From the NCBI GenBank assembly GCA_018292915.2, contig JACVVK020000382.1, positions 292,501-356,500 on the forward strand: a stretch of 64,000 nucleotides of DNA, given 5' to 3'. Under the pieces are notes generated by a model that saw only the letters and a list, made by a program, of their open reading frames with translations, was not told the DNA's origin and made no database searches. Origin of the DNA: Batillaria attramentaria (taxonomy: Eukaryota; Mollusca; Gastropoda; Batillariidae). The position numbers were made by a program, and so were the translations under genes. Of the stretch, positions 1 to 15,800 are shown piece after piece (the stretch's first letter is position 1; every line of letters begins with the position of its first letter).

Positions 1-29
1 GGCAGCTTGCCTTTTTTTTTCCCTTTTTA

Positions 30-237
30 AAAAAAAAAAGTTGTTTCTCTATAACTTTATGAGACAGGGCAGATTTTGCTACGCGCGGCAGCAAGTTTCA
101 GTGATACAAAACAAGACTGTGACGTTTCTCCACACAATACTTACTTTCACGCACACAGTGACGTAACGAAATCTGCATCATAGACACCTTACGTGCACAC
201 TATGCTGCTGCGTTCTTTTTGGCGGGAGTTGTGAGAC

Positions 238-274
<37 letters not shown>

Positions 275-328
275 TGTGTGGACGGATGTACTGATGGCTA
301 TCTCCTAAACCACGTCGTTTTTGACCGC
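30..328 (-). repeat. Duplicate of the FREP promoter/5' UTR region (left copy)
   Basis: Bases about 40-328 match about 3531-3835 closely in the same order: the gttgtttctct block, gtttctccacacaatacttac, the ctatgctgctgcgttctttt block, a TG tract, then gacggatgta and ctatctcctaaaccac. In the right copy this is the 5' UTR and upstream flank of the FREP start codon. The left copy may therefore head a second FREP gene outside the window, or be a duplicated fragment inside the last visible FREP intron. Confidence 0.7.
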
Positions 329-339
329 CTGGCATGTAC

Positions 340-3463
<3,124 letters not shown>

Positions 3464-3734
3464 GGTCGTGTACACGTGTAGGTGTCTTTGGTGGAAAAAA
3501 AGGATGAAATTTTCTAGTGTTGTTAAGTTGTTTCTCTGTAGAGCAGCAAGTTTCAGTGGTACAAAACAAGACTGTGACGTTTCTCCACACAATACTTACT
3601 TTCACGCACACCGACTGTGACGTCTGCGTCATAGACACTTGACGTGCACTATGCTGCTGCGTTCTTTTTGGCGGGAGTTGTGAGACGCGCGCGCGCGCGC
3701 GCGCGCGTGTGTGTGTGTGTGTCTGTGTGTGTGG

Positions 3735-3766
<32 letters not shown>

Positions 3767-3835
3767 CTGTGTGTGTGTGTGTGTGTGTGTGTGGACGGAT
3801 GTAATGATGGCTATCTCCTAAACCACCTCGTTGGA
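3464..3835 (-). promoter_or_regulatory. FREP 5' flank (right copy), with CG/TG alternating tract
   Basis: This is the sequence immediately upstream of the FREP ATG. It includes a (CG)n-(TG)n alternating purine-pyrimidine tract at about 3688-3792, a sequence class able to form Z-DNA. No clear TATA box is visible. Promoter role is inferred from position and from its duplication at the left edge. Confidence 0.45.
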
Positions 3836-3849
3836 GGCCTTTTTACTTT

Positions 3850-5080
3850 GAGATAAAATGGGAATTCACCTTCTCCAGACCTACCTTTCACGATTTTAAT
3901 CCTGTCGCATTTTCAGAAGATTTTTTTTTTTAAATCGGTCATGTTACGAATTTTTTCGAAAAAGTTGTTTAAATTCCTTCATTTTCTAGACTTTGGAAGT
4001 TCACCCAATTACACTGACTGTATTCGTGCTACAGCTCTGTAGTTCTGACTGGTTTTGTGTTTAAAAAAAAAAACTCCGAGGTAGGGGTGGTTTGCACGTA
4101 AGATCAAATATCTATGAAAAGACTACTGCAAATTACTGTTCATCCCGGCGTTTTTGTTTAGTGTGACAACTGCACATATGACAGGAACTACTGCACTATT
4201 ATAGCTTTAGCATTTAGAATAACTGAACTTTTAGATAAACATAGCTTTTTCAAGTTTCTGCGAGAAGCACCGGTCAAAACAGTTCCAAATTTGCGATTTC
4301 ATAAGTACAATACAAGGTATTCTAGTCCACGTTTCACCAGCCCTCTAGATCTTCCCGATTTTATGTGTTACTGGTGCTTGGAAATTCACGGGAAAACCTA
4401 CCACTACCAGCCAGTGTAGGCTCGTCCTGTCAGTCAGTCCAAGAAAGCCGCCGATGAAACGTGCAATAATTATGCAGCAACACTCGCTTTCTAACGTTCA
4501 CTCTCTATGGCGAATGAAGCAGGACAACAGATGTGGGAGCGACAGGGTTTGCGGCCGGCGAGTTCAAGTATATAATTATTATGATTCTGCCGTGCGGGGG
4601 CCGGGCTCCGTCCGGGTTTTGTGTGAAGACAAATTACACGTGCACAGAGGCGGTGTGAAGTCCTGGTCGGTCGCGTTATCATGATATCTCTGTATCTCAC
4701 ACCTGACACTAATAGCCTAATTATGGTGCACGCTGCAAAATCGGGAATCAGCAGCGAAGTCAGTTCACTTACTTGCAGATACACTGAGCAAAAGGGGACG
4801 CCTATGGCGCATATAGACTCCCAATTCCTCCCTCTTGCCGTAAGTCCCAAAGTGCTGTGTCCCCCCCCCCCCCCCCCCCCCCCCCCCCGTCATCGACAAT
4901 GTACAAAGGATATCTGTGGAAGGATGTCTTGAACGCAAAGCCTTTGACATGTGAGTAACAGTCACAAACAAAAGAAATTGTTCTCTTGAAAAGGGGGAAG
5001 TAACTTCTGACCTGAACTGATAACTCATTACTCTCACCTGTCTCCCTTCATTCTGCACAACTGTAGTTTTTAAATGAAAA
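3850..5080. other. Intergenic stretch, nothing recognised except poly-C
   Basis: No ORF with protein-like composition, no repeat shared with the rest of the window and no RNA gene seen. A 28-bp poly-C run lies at 4861-4888. Confidence 0.5.
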
Positions 5081-5084
5081 TTTC

Positions 5085-5320
5085 ATTCAGCTAGCATGAC
5101 CTTGACCTTCAGTCAAGGCGTTCAAAGGGGTCTGTCTGGAAAGGGCTTATCGTTGTCTGTCATCAAGCCGTATTTGGTGCTTCTGATACATGTATTTGTA
5201 GTTCCTGAGAAAATGCCAATGCCAGTTTATCACAGACACTGATTCAGTGAGACAGGAATCAGACGACAGACAGACAGACGGAGGGTCATCATGTACAACA
5301 CATAGACTCACTTTGTTAAA
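5085..5320 (+). repeat. Partial copy of the TGACCTTGA repeat family
   Basis: Contains tgaccttgaccttcagtcaa, tctgtcatcaagccg, gagaaaatgccaatg and the family's terminal gacagacagacggagggtc block, matching one unit and the end of the arrays at 21.1 and 41.0 kb. Confidence 0.75.
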
Positions 5321-5394
5321 CACGTGAGTCAGAAAATTGTCTGCACAAGGCGATGGTGTGAGGTCCGGGCAGACGGTCTCGTGGTGGTACCCGG

Positions 5395-5775
5395 TGTAAC
5401 AGGCCAGAGTATACCCCTGGGTACTTTATACCCTCGGGTATAAAGTAGCCTAGGCCGGTTCAACCCCCTGGGTATAGATGAGCCCAGGCCGGATTGAGAG
5501 TACACCCCGGGGTATAGTCTGGGCTAGGCCATTTTATACGGGGGGATAGTCTGGGCTAGGCCATTTTATGCGGGGGGATAGTCTGGGCTAGGCCAGTTTA
5601 TACCGGGGGATAGTCTCAGTCTGGGCTAGGCCAGTTTATAAGGGGGGGGGGGGGGGGGAGATAGTCTGGGCTAGGCCAGTTTATACGGGGGGATAGTCTG
5701 GGCTAGGCCAGTTTATACGGGGGGATAGTCTGGGCTAGGCCAGTTTATACAGGGGTATACTTCAGGCGGGGTATA
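5395..5775 (+). repeat. Minisatellite, about 32-bp units
   Basis: Eight or more imperfect units built on gatagtctgggctaggccag followed by tttatacgggg. The first units are more diverged and include the palindromic gggtataaagta/ctttataccc motif. One unit contains a 17-G expansion at about 5642. Confidence 0.85.
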
Positions 5776-6007
5776 ATCTGGACTGCTACATCGGGCGTGT
5801 AACAAAAAACCCTTATCAGTCAGTGGCATGATCAACACTGGCACCGGCCTGTGAGGCCTGAAAGTCAACTCGTGGATGAATCCATTGCTCACACAGCCAA
5901 GCCATCCGTCATGTCACCTCACCTCAATATCATTATCCAGTGTTTACCTCCATGGAGCTGTAGTTTGTCAAAATCGATGTGAATGATGCAAAGTGTCGAG
6001 CGGAAAA

Positions 6008-6049
6008 TGTGTGTGTGTGTGTGTGTGTATGTGTGTGTAAGAGAGAGAG

Positions 6050-6080
<31 letters not shown>

Positions 6081-6215
6081 GGGGGCAGGAGAGAGCCTGT
6101 CGTCTGTCATCTCACCTCAGTATCGTTTTTACTCTCACTCTCCGTGCTCTCATGAAGCGAGCTGTATGCTGTATTTTTGTAAAAATGATACGACGCGAAG
6201 TGCCGTGAGAAGAAC

Positions 6216-6248
<33 letters not shown>

Positions 6249-6432
6249 CGCCTGTGTGTATGGGACACAGAGACCGACAGAGCGGGAAAGAGACAAAGAG
6301 ATGGCCAGAGAACGAGACAGAGAAACGGTTGGTTGGTTGGTTGTTAAGGGGTTTAAAGGAGACGGAGACAGAGAGAGGACGTGCGATAGTAACAAAAATT
6401 ATACAGTGACTGCAGTACCTACACGCCTGATC

Positions 6433-6465
<33 letters not shown>

Positions 6466-6470
6466 CAAAC
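6008..6470. repeat. Cluster of microsatellites and homopolymers
   Basis: (TG)n at about 6008-6038, poly-G at 6064-6085, (TG)n-(CG)n at 6214-6250, and poly-A at about 6437-6464. (AACC)n follows at about 6619-6653. No gene seen between 5780 and 6700. Confidence 0.85.
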
Positions 6471-6726
6471 TCTATGATGATGGCAGATGCTGAGCCATCA
6501 AAACACAGTCTATGCTCAGGGGTCTCAAGTTGCGAACCAAAATTTGTGCCATTGTTTTTTGTCCTCTCTGCCCTTTTGGTATCACCCCCCACATAGTGGT
6601 GAAAATGCCAAACGCAAACCAACCAACCAACCAACCAACCAACCAACCAACCAAACAATCTAAGACGAATAAATGCACAACAAATACGCAAACAAAAATT
6701 TTTAATATTCAAGCATTCCCAAACCA

Positions 6727-6732
6727 TTTATT
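6727..6732 (-). terminator. RBM28: Polyadenylation signal of RBM28
   Basis: TTTATT on the plus strand reads AATAAA on the gene strand, about 86 nt past the RBM28 stop codon at 6818-6820. Cleavage is expected around 6700-6715. Confidence 0.75.
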
Positions 6733-6817
6733 GGTCACTTAGATCTCAAAGTTCTCTTTCTGACAATCACAAAGGCAACTTCACAGGCAACACTAGCACT
6801 CCAGTTTTTCGACACTA

Positions 6818-6922
6818 TTAGCTTTCGAACCACTTGATGTTGCCTTTTGAAATCTTCTGCTTGTAATTGTTGACCATGTTGTCGAAGGCGTCGGTTGTCC
6901 GTGCTTTCTTCTTGCTGGGTTT
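6818..6922 (-). CDS. RBM28: RBM28 exon 19 (C-terminus)
   Basis: 105 nt including TAA at 6820-6818, acceptor ttgcag. Encodes [17 protein letters not shown] and ends IKWFES, equivalent to the family's KWFDS end. Confidence 0.95.
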   Translation of the reverse strand, partial: KPSKKKARTTDAFDNMVNNYKQKISKGNIKWFES

Positions 6923-9788
6923 CTGCAAAAACACAGGAGTGAGACAAATTCATACAAATAGTCTGTTCCCATAATATTCCGCAACACTGGAATACAGTAC
7001 CCTGCCAAGCACTCAAAAATAAGCAAAACGTGTTGCCTCCCTTGGCACACTCTCAACCAAATGGCATTACAGTAGGGGAGTGTGTTAGCGGCGACCCCCC
7101 CCCCCCCCCCCCCCCCCAAAAAAAAACAAACAAAAAAACAACAACAAACAACCCCACCAGCAATGTAAAGTCCCCTCATAACAATGTTATGAAGAGCAAC
7201 TGACTTCACTCCCTCACAAAAATCACTGCTTTTGCCTTAACGCCCATCCTCTAGCATATAAAAATATGCTTCCAAATCATTCGGAGCTGTTTTGATTCTG
7301 TCCAGATGACGTGCAATTACGGACTTTCACAGGTCGGCACTGAACCAACACCAACACATGAAAAGCACCGGCCCCCGTAGTGTAGTGGTTAGCACTTTGG
7401 ATCATGGACCGGGAGACCCGGGTTCGAATCCCAGCCGAGGCAAGTGGGATTTTTCCTACCTAGGTCGGCTCCTACCCAAATGGGGAGGCTGTTGCCTCAC
7501 AGCCGAGTTTCACCCACTTCATGGGTGCGACTTTGGGGGTGCTTCCCTTAGTATGACACGTCTTATGATGTGGATGATTACACGGCCGGCACCGCAGGTG
7601 CCGTAGTTCCCAGGCCTGGTTAATGCCGGGATATTTATGACAGGAAGCGTGGAATGCGGCCCTGTCCCGCAGTCCCAAACCACATGGACCTCCATAGTAT
7701 CATCTTACTATCATCCTCATCTCCATCATAAAAATTGTCCCAGCTTCCGAGTCCTCCGTGGGTTCCACCCATGACCTGGGAGGAACACCACAGGAGCTGG
7801 CAAAAAAAAAAAAAAAAAAAACCCACATGGAAAGCAGGCATCTGCTGAAGTGTTGCAGTCACTTGCAGCCACTGCTGAGAGGAACAGCACTGGGGAGTTT
7901 ATTATGTCATTCACACAGCCGCCAACATTAGCGTACCGGGTACTGCTCTGCTCAAGTGCTGCTTCGACTGGTTTGACCACGCTCACAAGTACGACTATCT
8001 GTCTTTTGTGCAGCACACTCATTTTGGAATATGCACATCACTCTTCTTTGGAAATGTTCAGCCAAGGAAATTTGAAAAATAAATGCAATTCAAAATTCCG
8101 AAATTTAAACAGCTGAGCTGACCCTTCGCACCACGTGATTGTAATGTGTTTATGTCCAGTGTGTGAGAGAATGCGTGTGATTCACGTGAGCGTGCGTGTT
8201 GGGTTCAGTTCGTGGCGCTTCATGAAATTGGGTAAAGCGCCTATACAATACTCATTATCATTATTATTATTATTTAAACTTTAAATCTACTCACCATCTG
8301 TTTGGCTCTTGGTTCTTTTGGCTGCTGCTTCACATCCTTCCTCTTTTTCTTTTTCGTTTCACTGTTTGTATTCTTTTGCGGTTGCCTCCCCTTGTTGCGG
8401 TCGCGGTGCCGGATTTTGGGGCCGAAGTGCTTGGGTAGACCCTTGGGCCCCGTGTGCTGGGCGCGTGCGATCTTGTCCTGCTGTTTCTGGGGGTTGACCG
8501 CTTTGGCTTGCTTCCGTTCCCGTTTCTGAGCAACCTGCGAAACAAGAAGCATTGCAACGGCATTTTATTTCGTACTAGCACATCACAGTTACTACATGTA
8601 CCACAAACAACTTGCCTGTACAGATTTTACTCGCCGAAAATCCCATTTATTAATGTGTGGCAGAGAGAATGGCCTTCAAGTCTAGCCATGCGAGTGGGCT
8701 TCAATGTCATCTGTGTGCTCCTTCCATGCTGAAGATAAGCCTAAAGGCGATTTTGAATGCAAGAAAAGACAAACTAGACCTCGCCTTAGACACACGGACA
8801 CAAAAATGTTACCTTGCATACTGAAAATTTTCTGCGATCGACAGACAATAAAGTTATATTGAATTGAATTGAATTGAATATAAATGCCTACATGTGTCCA
8901 CAAAGGCAAGACAAACTCTGTGAAGGAGTGTGGTTGACGCGAGGGGGTGGGGGGGGGGGCATGCTCCCCCAGATTTTTTTTTTTTTTTTTAAATAAAAAT
9001 TTGGACCAAAATCTGTGCAATTTGTTGTATTTTGGCATGATTTTACGTGCTGTAGAGGAGGAAAAAAAGTTTTAGAATTCGACTAAATCTGTGCAATTTG
9101 GCGCATTTTGGCGTGATTTTAAGTGAAATAGAGGAAACACTTGAGTAAAATTTTTAGAATGGAGACTAAAATGTGTGCTATTCCGTGAACCATAGTTCAG
9201 TGCCACACAATTTTTTTTTTTCTCTTTTTTTTTTTCCTGCATGCATAGCGTGTTGTTCCTTTCCACAGCCCCTCCCATTTGGAAAAGGATTTTTAACGTG
9301 CATACTCGACGTTGGGCGTGCTTGCATACATGAAGATAGGCATCGTAAACATGATTCTGACTTGGTCTGGAAAGGAAAAATTCCTGCCCACCAGGGACTC
9401 AAACCAGGCAGCTCAGGATCTGAAGTTAGACACGTTAACCGCCACACCAAATCCCATGTGCAGGGCTCCATTTCAAAACTGGTGTGGACTTACCTTGCTT
9501 TTCTCCCTGCGTTTCTCCTGTACTTCCAGTGCACGTCGATTTTCCAAGGAGAACTCCACAATCGGCCTCTGTGAAAAGCACATACATAACAATGTTACAT
9601 GGTTTGTATACATTTCATAATTATTTCCCCTTTCTGGAAGATCTGACAATAGCAGTAACTTTCGAGACTCTACTGTCAACCAGTTCATAACGAAACTCTC
9701 ATTTTAACACTAATTACTACAAAATGGAAAAGGAACAAGAATTCTTTCCTTTTTTTCCATTTTTGTTTCTTTGTTGTTGGTTGTTGTT

Positions 9789-9848
<60 letters not shown>

Positions 9849-12800
9849 GCCTTATTACTAGTCAATCAACTCAAGTTTACACTACACAGTACAGGGCCGG
9901 ATCAAGGGGTATAGAAGGGGGGGGTTCCAAAATTTTTTTGGGGGGTTTGGGGGTCTCCCCCAATGGGGGTGCAGGGGGCATCAGGACAGCTTGAAAGCCT
10001 ATGTCTAAGCTGTTTATCAAGGTTTGTAGACAAGATTGTAATCTTTTCTTATGAGCTTCATGACAATCCAAACAAGAAAACAGAGTTAGCGGTAGTATAG
10101 ATCTCTCACATTTTTTAAGAGGATGCATGCAAGAGAAGCTTTTTTACACAAAGAGAAAAAACATGCTTTCCACTGACCTTTCGGGTGTAGCTGACATTGG
10201 CCGGTCTGCTATTTTTAGCCAGTATCACTTAGCAACGGGCATCTTATCGCCCGCTCGCGCAGTCAGTCTGTGCTGTGACTGTACGTGTGGCCTCTTGCTG
10301 CCGCGGTAGCACTGTGGTACTGGGTTTACCCGGCGACAGGGATCAAGACACTGTTTGCCGGCATCGGATGGGTGCGCTCCGAGGGCGGAAGGGCGGGGGG
10401 GGGGGGGGGGGGGGGGTACCACTTTTCTCATCGGATTTGACCATGAATAAATTTGGGTCCCGGCTGACATGGATTTAAAAAAAAAAAAAAAAAAAACAAC
10501 AAAAAAAAAAAAAACGTCCATCTACAGGTACATGTCATTTGCAGGGGGGGGGGGTTCCAGAACCTGTGGAACCCCCCCCTGGATCCGGCCCTGCAGTATA
10601 TATCCAGTTTCATCAATCTGTAATCTTTGAACACAAGCTGGGCAGACTGTGTGATCGTCTGCTATGGATAGCGGTTCCTCATCCGACACAAAAGACACCC
10701 TACTGGTACGACCCATTCCTTGTCGGTCAGTCTGAGAAATCTTCAAGTGGCCAGAGAGGCTGCAGGATAATTTGCAGTGTGGTCTTCATCGGAAGATAGG
10801 ATGTGTGTGGATGTGTGTATGAGGAAGGCATCAGGACATATAGAGAGCTAGCTATTACCTGTGATCAGTATCCTGTGTTAGGCCTGCCCCTCCATCTTAA
10901 TTGTTACTCTTAGTGCTGTTCAACATAGTTAATGTGAGGCAATGTCTATTTCTTAAATTGTGTTTTAGCCAATGACTGAGTGTGTGAGTGTGTAATGATG
11001 TATTCATGTATGTCGGTTTTGTATTTCCGTGAGGTATGTTTGTGTATACATGTGTATTTATTAAGAGGGGCAAGCCAAATTCTTCTTTGTAATTAAGAAG
11101 CGAATAGATTTATCTTATCTTATCTCTTATCTTATCTTAATCTAACAGATTTGAAAAATTTGTGAGCTGAGGTATGAACCCTCTCTATGCAAGAATATTA
11201 AGCACAGGTGCTCCTGAAAAAGAAGAAGAAAAAAAAAAACCCAAAATACCTCCCCCCAAAAAACAAACAAACAAACAAACAAACAAACAAAACCCCAAAC
11301 AAAACAAAAAAAACAACAACAACAACAAATACACAGACACAAAAACTTTGGTACTCTAATTAGAATAAATGTTTGTCAATATATATATTTTTTTAATGGA
11401 GAATTTTGAACATTATGGAGTATGAGTTGTTACCTTTTTCACACCAAACACTTCGCTGTTGTTCAATCCTCTGAGAGCTTTCAAAGCATGTTCATGCTTT
11501 GTGAAGTTGACGAAGGCATAACCGAGCGATTTGGCCACCCCACTGTTGTTGACCCTCTGCATGTCTCGCATCACCCGACACTGAAACACACAGGCAGATT
11601 CCATTATCACAGACGTGACATGAATTTTAAAAATAAGATCAAGTAATAACCACATTAGTTGGCAAAAGGTTTACCTGAAGGCAGTGCATGCAGCTGATTT
11701 GATTTCATTTCATTTGTGACTGTAGCCGAAAACAAAAATTAAATGGCCTTTTGAAAAGAGAGAGAGACCCTCTTCTAAAGAAAAAAAAACAAAAAAAAAC
11801 ACTTTTACATATCAATGCATACTATCTCTAAATCTTTAAATTGTGTCAGGGAAAACTAAAAAAAAAAAAAAAAAGTTCCGACTAATTTGCTGTTCATTAA
11901 ATATTATTCACACACAATAATCACACCATTCGTGTCATCACCAAACACAAAGAAACTCCGTAACACAAACTGACAGAGACGAAAGTCATTCACACCTCTG
12001 TAATTTTAGCTTCTGGGTCTTCAGCTGCATTCAAAGCAATCTGCCAAAGTTCCTTCTCATCAGTTTTGGTGGGCAGGTTGTGCACACAGAGACGAGTGGA
12101 TGAAACAAAGATGTTCTGGTTCTTCAGCCTCTCTCTCTTCATCTGCTCAATCTGTGGACATGGTTAACCCAGTGAAGCCGCAGGTCATACAACAGTAACA
12201 TTAACAAAAGCCACAATAATGATCTTAACTAGAGGGTGGAACCGGTACAATTTCCCAAAAGAAAACCGAGGTTTAAAACCAGTTAACCGGCTATGTATAC
12301 GTCATCTATTGTTTCTAACGTTTCCCCAAGAGATGGAAGGGGGGGGGGGTCTCCTTGTACACGGGCTTCCTGTACCCCTGCGTTGGAAATGTTCAGCCAA
12401 CACGGGTGGGTGTTTGGGGGTTTAACGTCCTTTTCCACCACATACAGATGATATCAAAGACGCGGCAACGATGAAAAAGCCAGCACAAATATTTGGCCCT
12501 AGCCGGGATTTGAACTCACGACCCGAAAGTTGGAAGTCCAACGCTCTACCATTCGGCCACCCCGGTTTCCCTGTTCAGCCAACAACAACAACAACAACAT
12601 GATGATGATGATGATGATGATGATGATAAGGATGAGGGGGAGGAGGAGGGTGTCTTGTAACGGGCTGAAAAACGACGAGTGATGTCCCTTAGAAAAACCG
12701 CGGTTTTCCATTTTTTTTAAGGCCAAACCGGTTTACCGAACCGTGAGGAAGTCGGACCGATTTTAACCGGAAAACCGGTAAAACCGAACACCCCTAATCT

Positions 12801-15800
12801 TAACTGCACTAACACAGAAGCTTGATCCCCACTGCTTGGCTCACAGCGACGCAAACTGAACCCAGCATGCATGCTCGTGCGAATCAAACTGAACCCAGCA
12901 TGCATGCTCGTGCGAATCTAACTGAACCCAGCATGCATGCTTGTGCGAATCTAACTGAACCCAGCATGCATGCTTGTGCGAATCAAACTGAACCCAGCAT
13001 GCATGCTCGTGCGAATCTAACTGAACCCAGCATGCATGCTCGTGCGAATCTAACTGAACCCAGCATGCACGCTCGTGCGAATCTAACTGAACCCAGCATG
13101 CACGCTCGTGCGAATCTAACTGAACCCAGCATGCACGCTCGTGCGAATCTAACTGAACCCAGCATGCACGCTCGTGCGAATCTAACTGAACCCAGCATGC
13201 ACGCTCGTGCGAATCTAACTGAACCCAGCATGCATGCTCGTGCGAATCAAACTGAACCCAGCATGCATGCTCGTGCGAATCAAACTGAACCCAGCATGCA
13301 TGCTCGTGCGAATCTAACGTGATGAGTCATACCGCCCATCAACACATTACAACTATGCAATGCAAGGGGTCGGCCCAGCTATTCCACTCATTCAACTTGA
13401 AATTGCTCTCAGGTCCAAGGCTCATCCTAAGAGGTGGGGGGGGGGGGGGGTTGGGGGGGGGGATATGCAAGTTGCTCAAATCCTTGCTTAAAATGGACGA
13501 CTACACTCCTGTAAATCAACAGGGATGAGCAGCTAGAAATGCCTGCGGCACGATGAGCACAACACACGGCACAACATGGCAAACTTTTTGCCAGACACTA
13601 CGAGGGAAGCACAAGAAATATTGAAAGAAAGCAGTAAATTCACCGAGGATAAAGACCATTACATCAACCTCTTTCATCTTCAAATCACCCCTTTCCCTAT
13701 ACAATGACATCAATCTGGGCCGATCGTTGGGGGTTCTCTCCGGGTACTCCAGCTTCCTCCCCCTCTGCTTAGGAAATGTTCAGCCCACCAAATTTGAAAA
13801 ATAAATGCAATTCAAAATTCCGAAATTTGAATAGCTGAGCTGACCCTTCACACCACGTGATTGTAATGTATTTATGTCCAGTGTGTGAGAGAATGCGTGT
13901 GATTCACGTGAGTGTGCGTGTTGGGTTCAGTTCGCGGCGCTTTGAGCCAATTCACGAAATTGGGTAAAGCGCCTATACAATACTTATTATTATTATTGTC
14001 ATGGATGTACTGTGATTTGCCAATATACGGCAGAGTAAAGGGGCAGGACGTCAGCCTCTGGGTTTGCCGAGTGGAGTCAGTCACTGAAGTGATGTTTTGT
14101 TTGGATACTGTGACCATGTTGTGGGATGTTATTTGTTTTGGTCACTAGCCACGCTTCCGTAATCCTAACAATGCTCACTTCTATCAAGCACTCTTACATA
14201 GATCTACATCTAATCTGCAGATAATACTGTCTCAATGCCAATCACCTTACCAATGTCCATGCAAATAAGGGTAGGATTAAAACTAACAGTTACCCTGTAA
14301 AAACTCATATTTCTTGTTTGCCCCCTAGCCAAAGAGTATAATTCAGGGCCATGATTCAAACGGAGGAAAAATGTATAGCATTTAGTAACAAAGTGGCAAA
14401 GTCACAAGTGCATGTCTGGTAGGAGTGACCGGGAGCATGCTCTCCTGGATTTAAAAAAAAGAAAAAAAAAAGCCAAAATTTGTGCAATTTGGTGCATGTT
14501 AGCACGATTTCAAGCGCTTCAGAGGAGGAAACACACACGCGGGAGGAAAACATTTTTAGCTAAAGGCAGAAATCCGCCAATTTTAAACCCTGATAATTAT
14601 ACAGGGAGACGAAAATTATTGTATTATACAGGAACATACCTTCATCCTTTTGGCCATGTCCTCCTGTGATATGCCTGCTGCTGCCTGAGTCCCTGGCCGG
14701 ATCACTGCAGAAAACAGAATCAGGGAACGATATCATAATAACATTAACTTTTTGACTGCCCTTACTTTTCAACCGCAGTACAAAATCTGGGAAGGTCTCC
14801 TCACTTTTCGACCAGGCACCAAAAAATCTGTCTCTACGTTTTCAACCTGACCAGTAAAACTAAGATAATGCCAAATGTCCAGAAAAAGTGAATCAAATTG
14901 ATAAAACTTTGCTGATTTGCCAGTCTGGCGTTCAACTGCTTTGTTGATACAGCCATTGTGCGGCCATTGTAGTCTCCCTTCCCTAAATCCGTTTCTGCCT
15001 GCCATCTTGCAAGTTTCAGTTTGTTGCGGTGGTCTATTTGGGAGTTCAGAAGGTGGAAAGTACTCATGTACGATAGTGTTTTGTACTGTAACACTAAATC
15101 CAAAGGGCGTCAACTTCTAACATATTCACTTACTGCCTTCACGGGCCAGGAATAAGTTCCTGCTGTCTTTCTTCTCCTTCGTCTTGTCAACCTTAGCGCG
15201 GTTCTGTGCTTCTGTTCTGGACAAGGCTGGTACCACGATCAGCCGCCTCCCATGAAGACCGATGCCAGCATTCTACACATACAAAACCATGTGCATCAGA
15301 AGAGCGACATAACCCTGCAAGAGGAAAATCCAGCACCAACGTCTGACTCCAGCTTGGAGTCGATCGACTGCTGACCAGACGTTTGACTGTCCAGCCCACT
15401 ACTATTTCGTCACTTTGATGGCACTCTCCCACCTTACCTTTCAGCTTCACTTGTCACCTATATACCGTCGCGAACCCTCCGGTCGTCGTCCGAGAGGCTT
15501 CTCAAAATCCCCAAGCGCAACCTGAAATCTTTCGGTGAGCGCTCTTTCAGTTTTGCCGCTCCTGCCGTTTGGAACACTCTGCCTTCAGATCTGAGAAATG
15601 CGCCCACGCGGTCTGTTTTCAAGAGCAGTCTGAAAACGTTCCTCTTCCGCAAAGCCTATCAGTAATTTTTTCAGCCGCATGCTGGTCCTTGTTGCTTGAG
15701 CGGCATGAGGCCACAAACTACTAACACCAGTTATTTTAACTAGTCAGTTTCACCAGTGTATGTCTGTTCATCGTTGTATAATGTGTGTGAGTGTGAGTGA

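Noticed and set aside
7368..7440. tRNA gene (box A/B present)
   Set aside because: The acceptor stem does not pair properly and the sequence recurs as the head of a 450-bp dispersed SINE with poly-A tail and target duplications.
12855..13316. CRISPR-like array
   Set aside because: The units are contiguous with no unique spacers, and the genome is eukaryotic.
12822..13322. 166-codon ORF of [10 protein letters not shown] repeats
   Set aside because: It is the 33-bp satellite read through; open only because the unit is a multiple of three, with no splice or start context.
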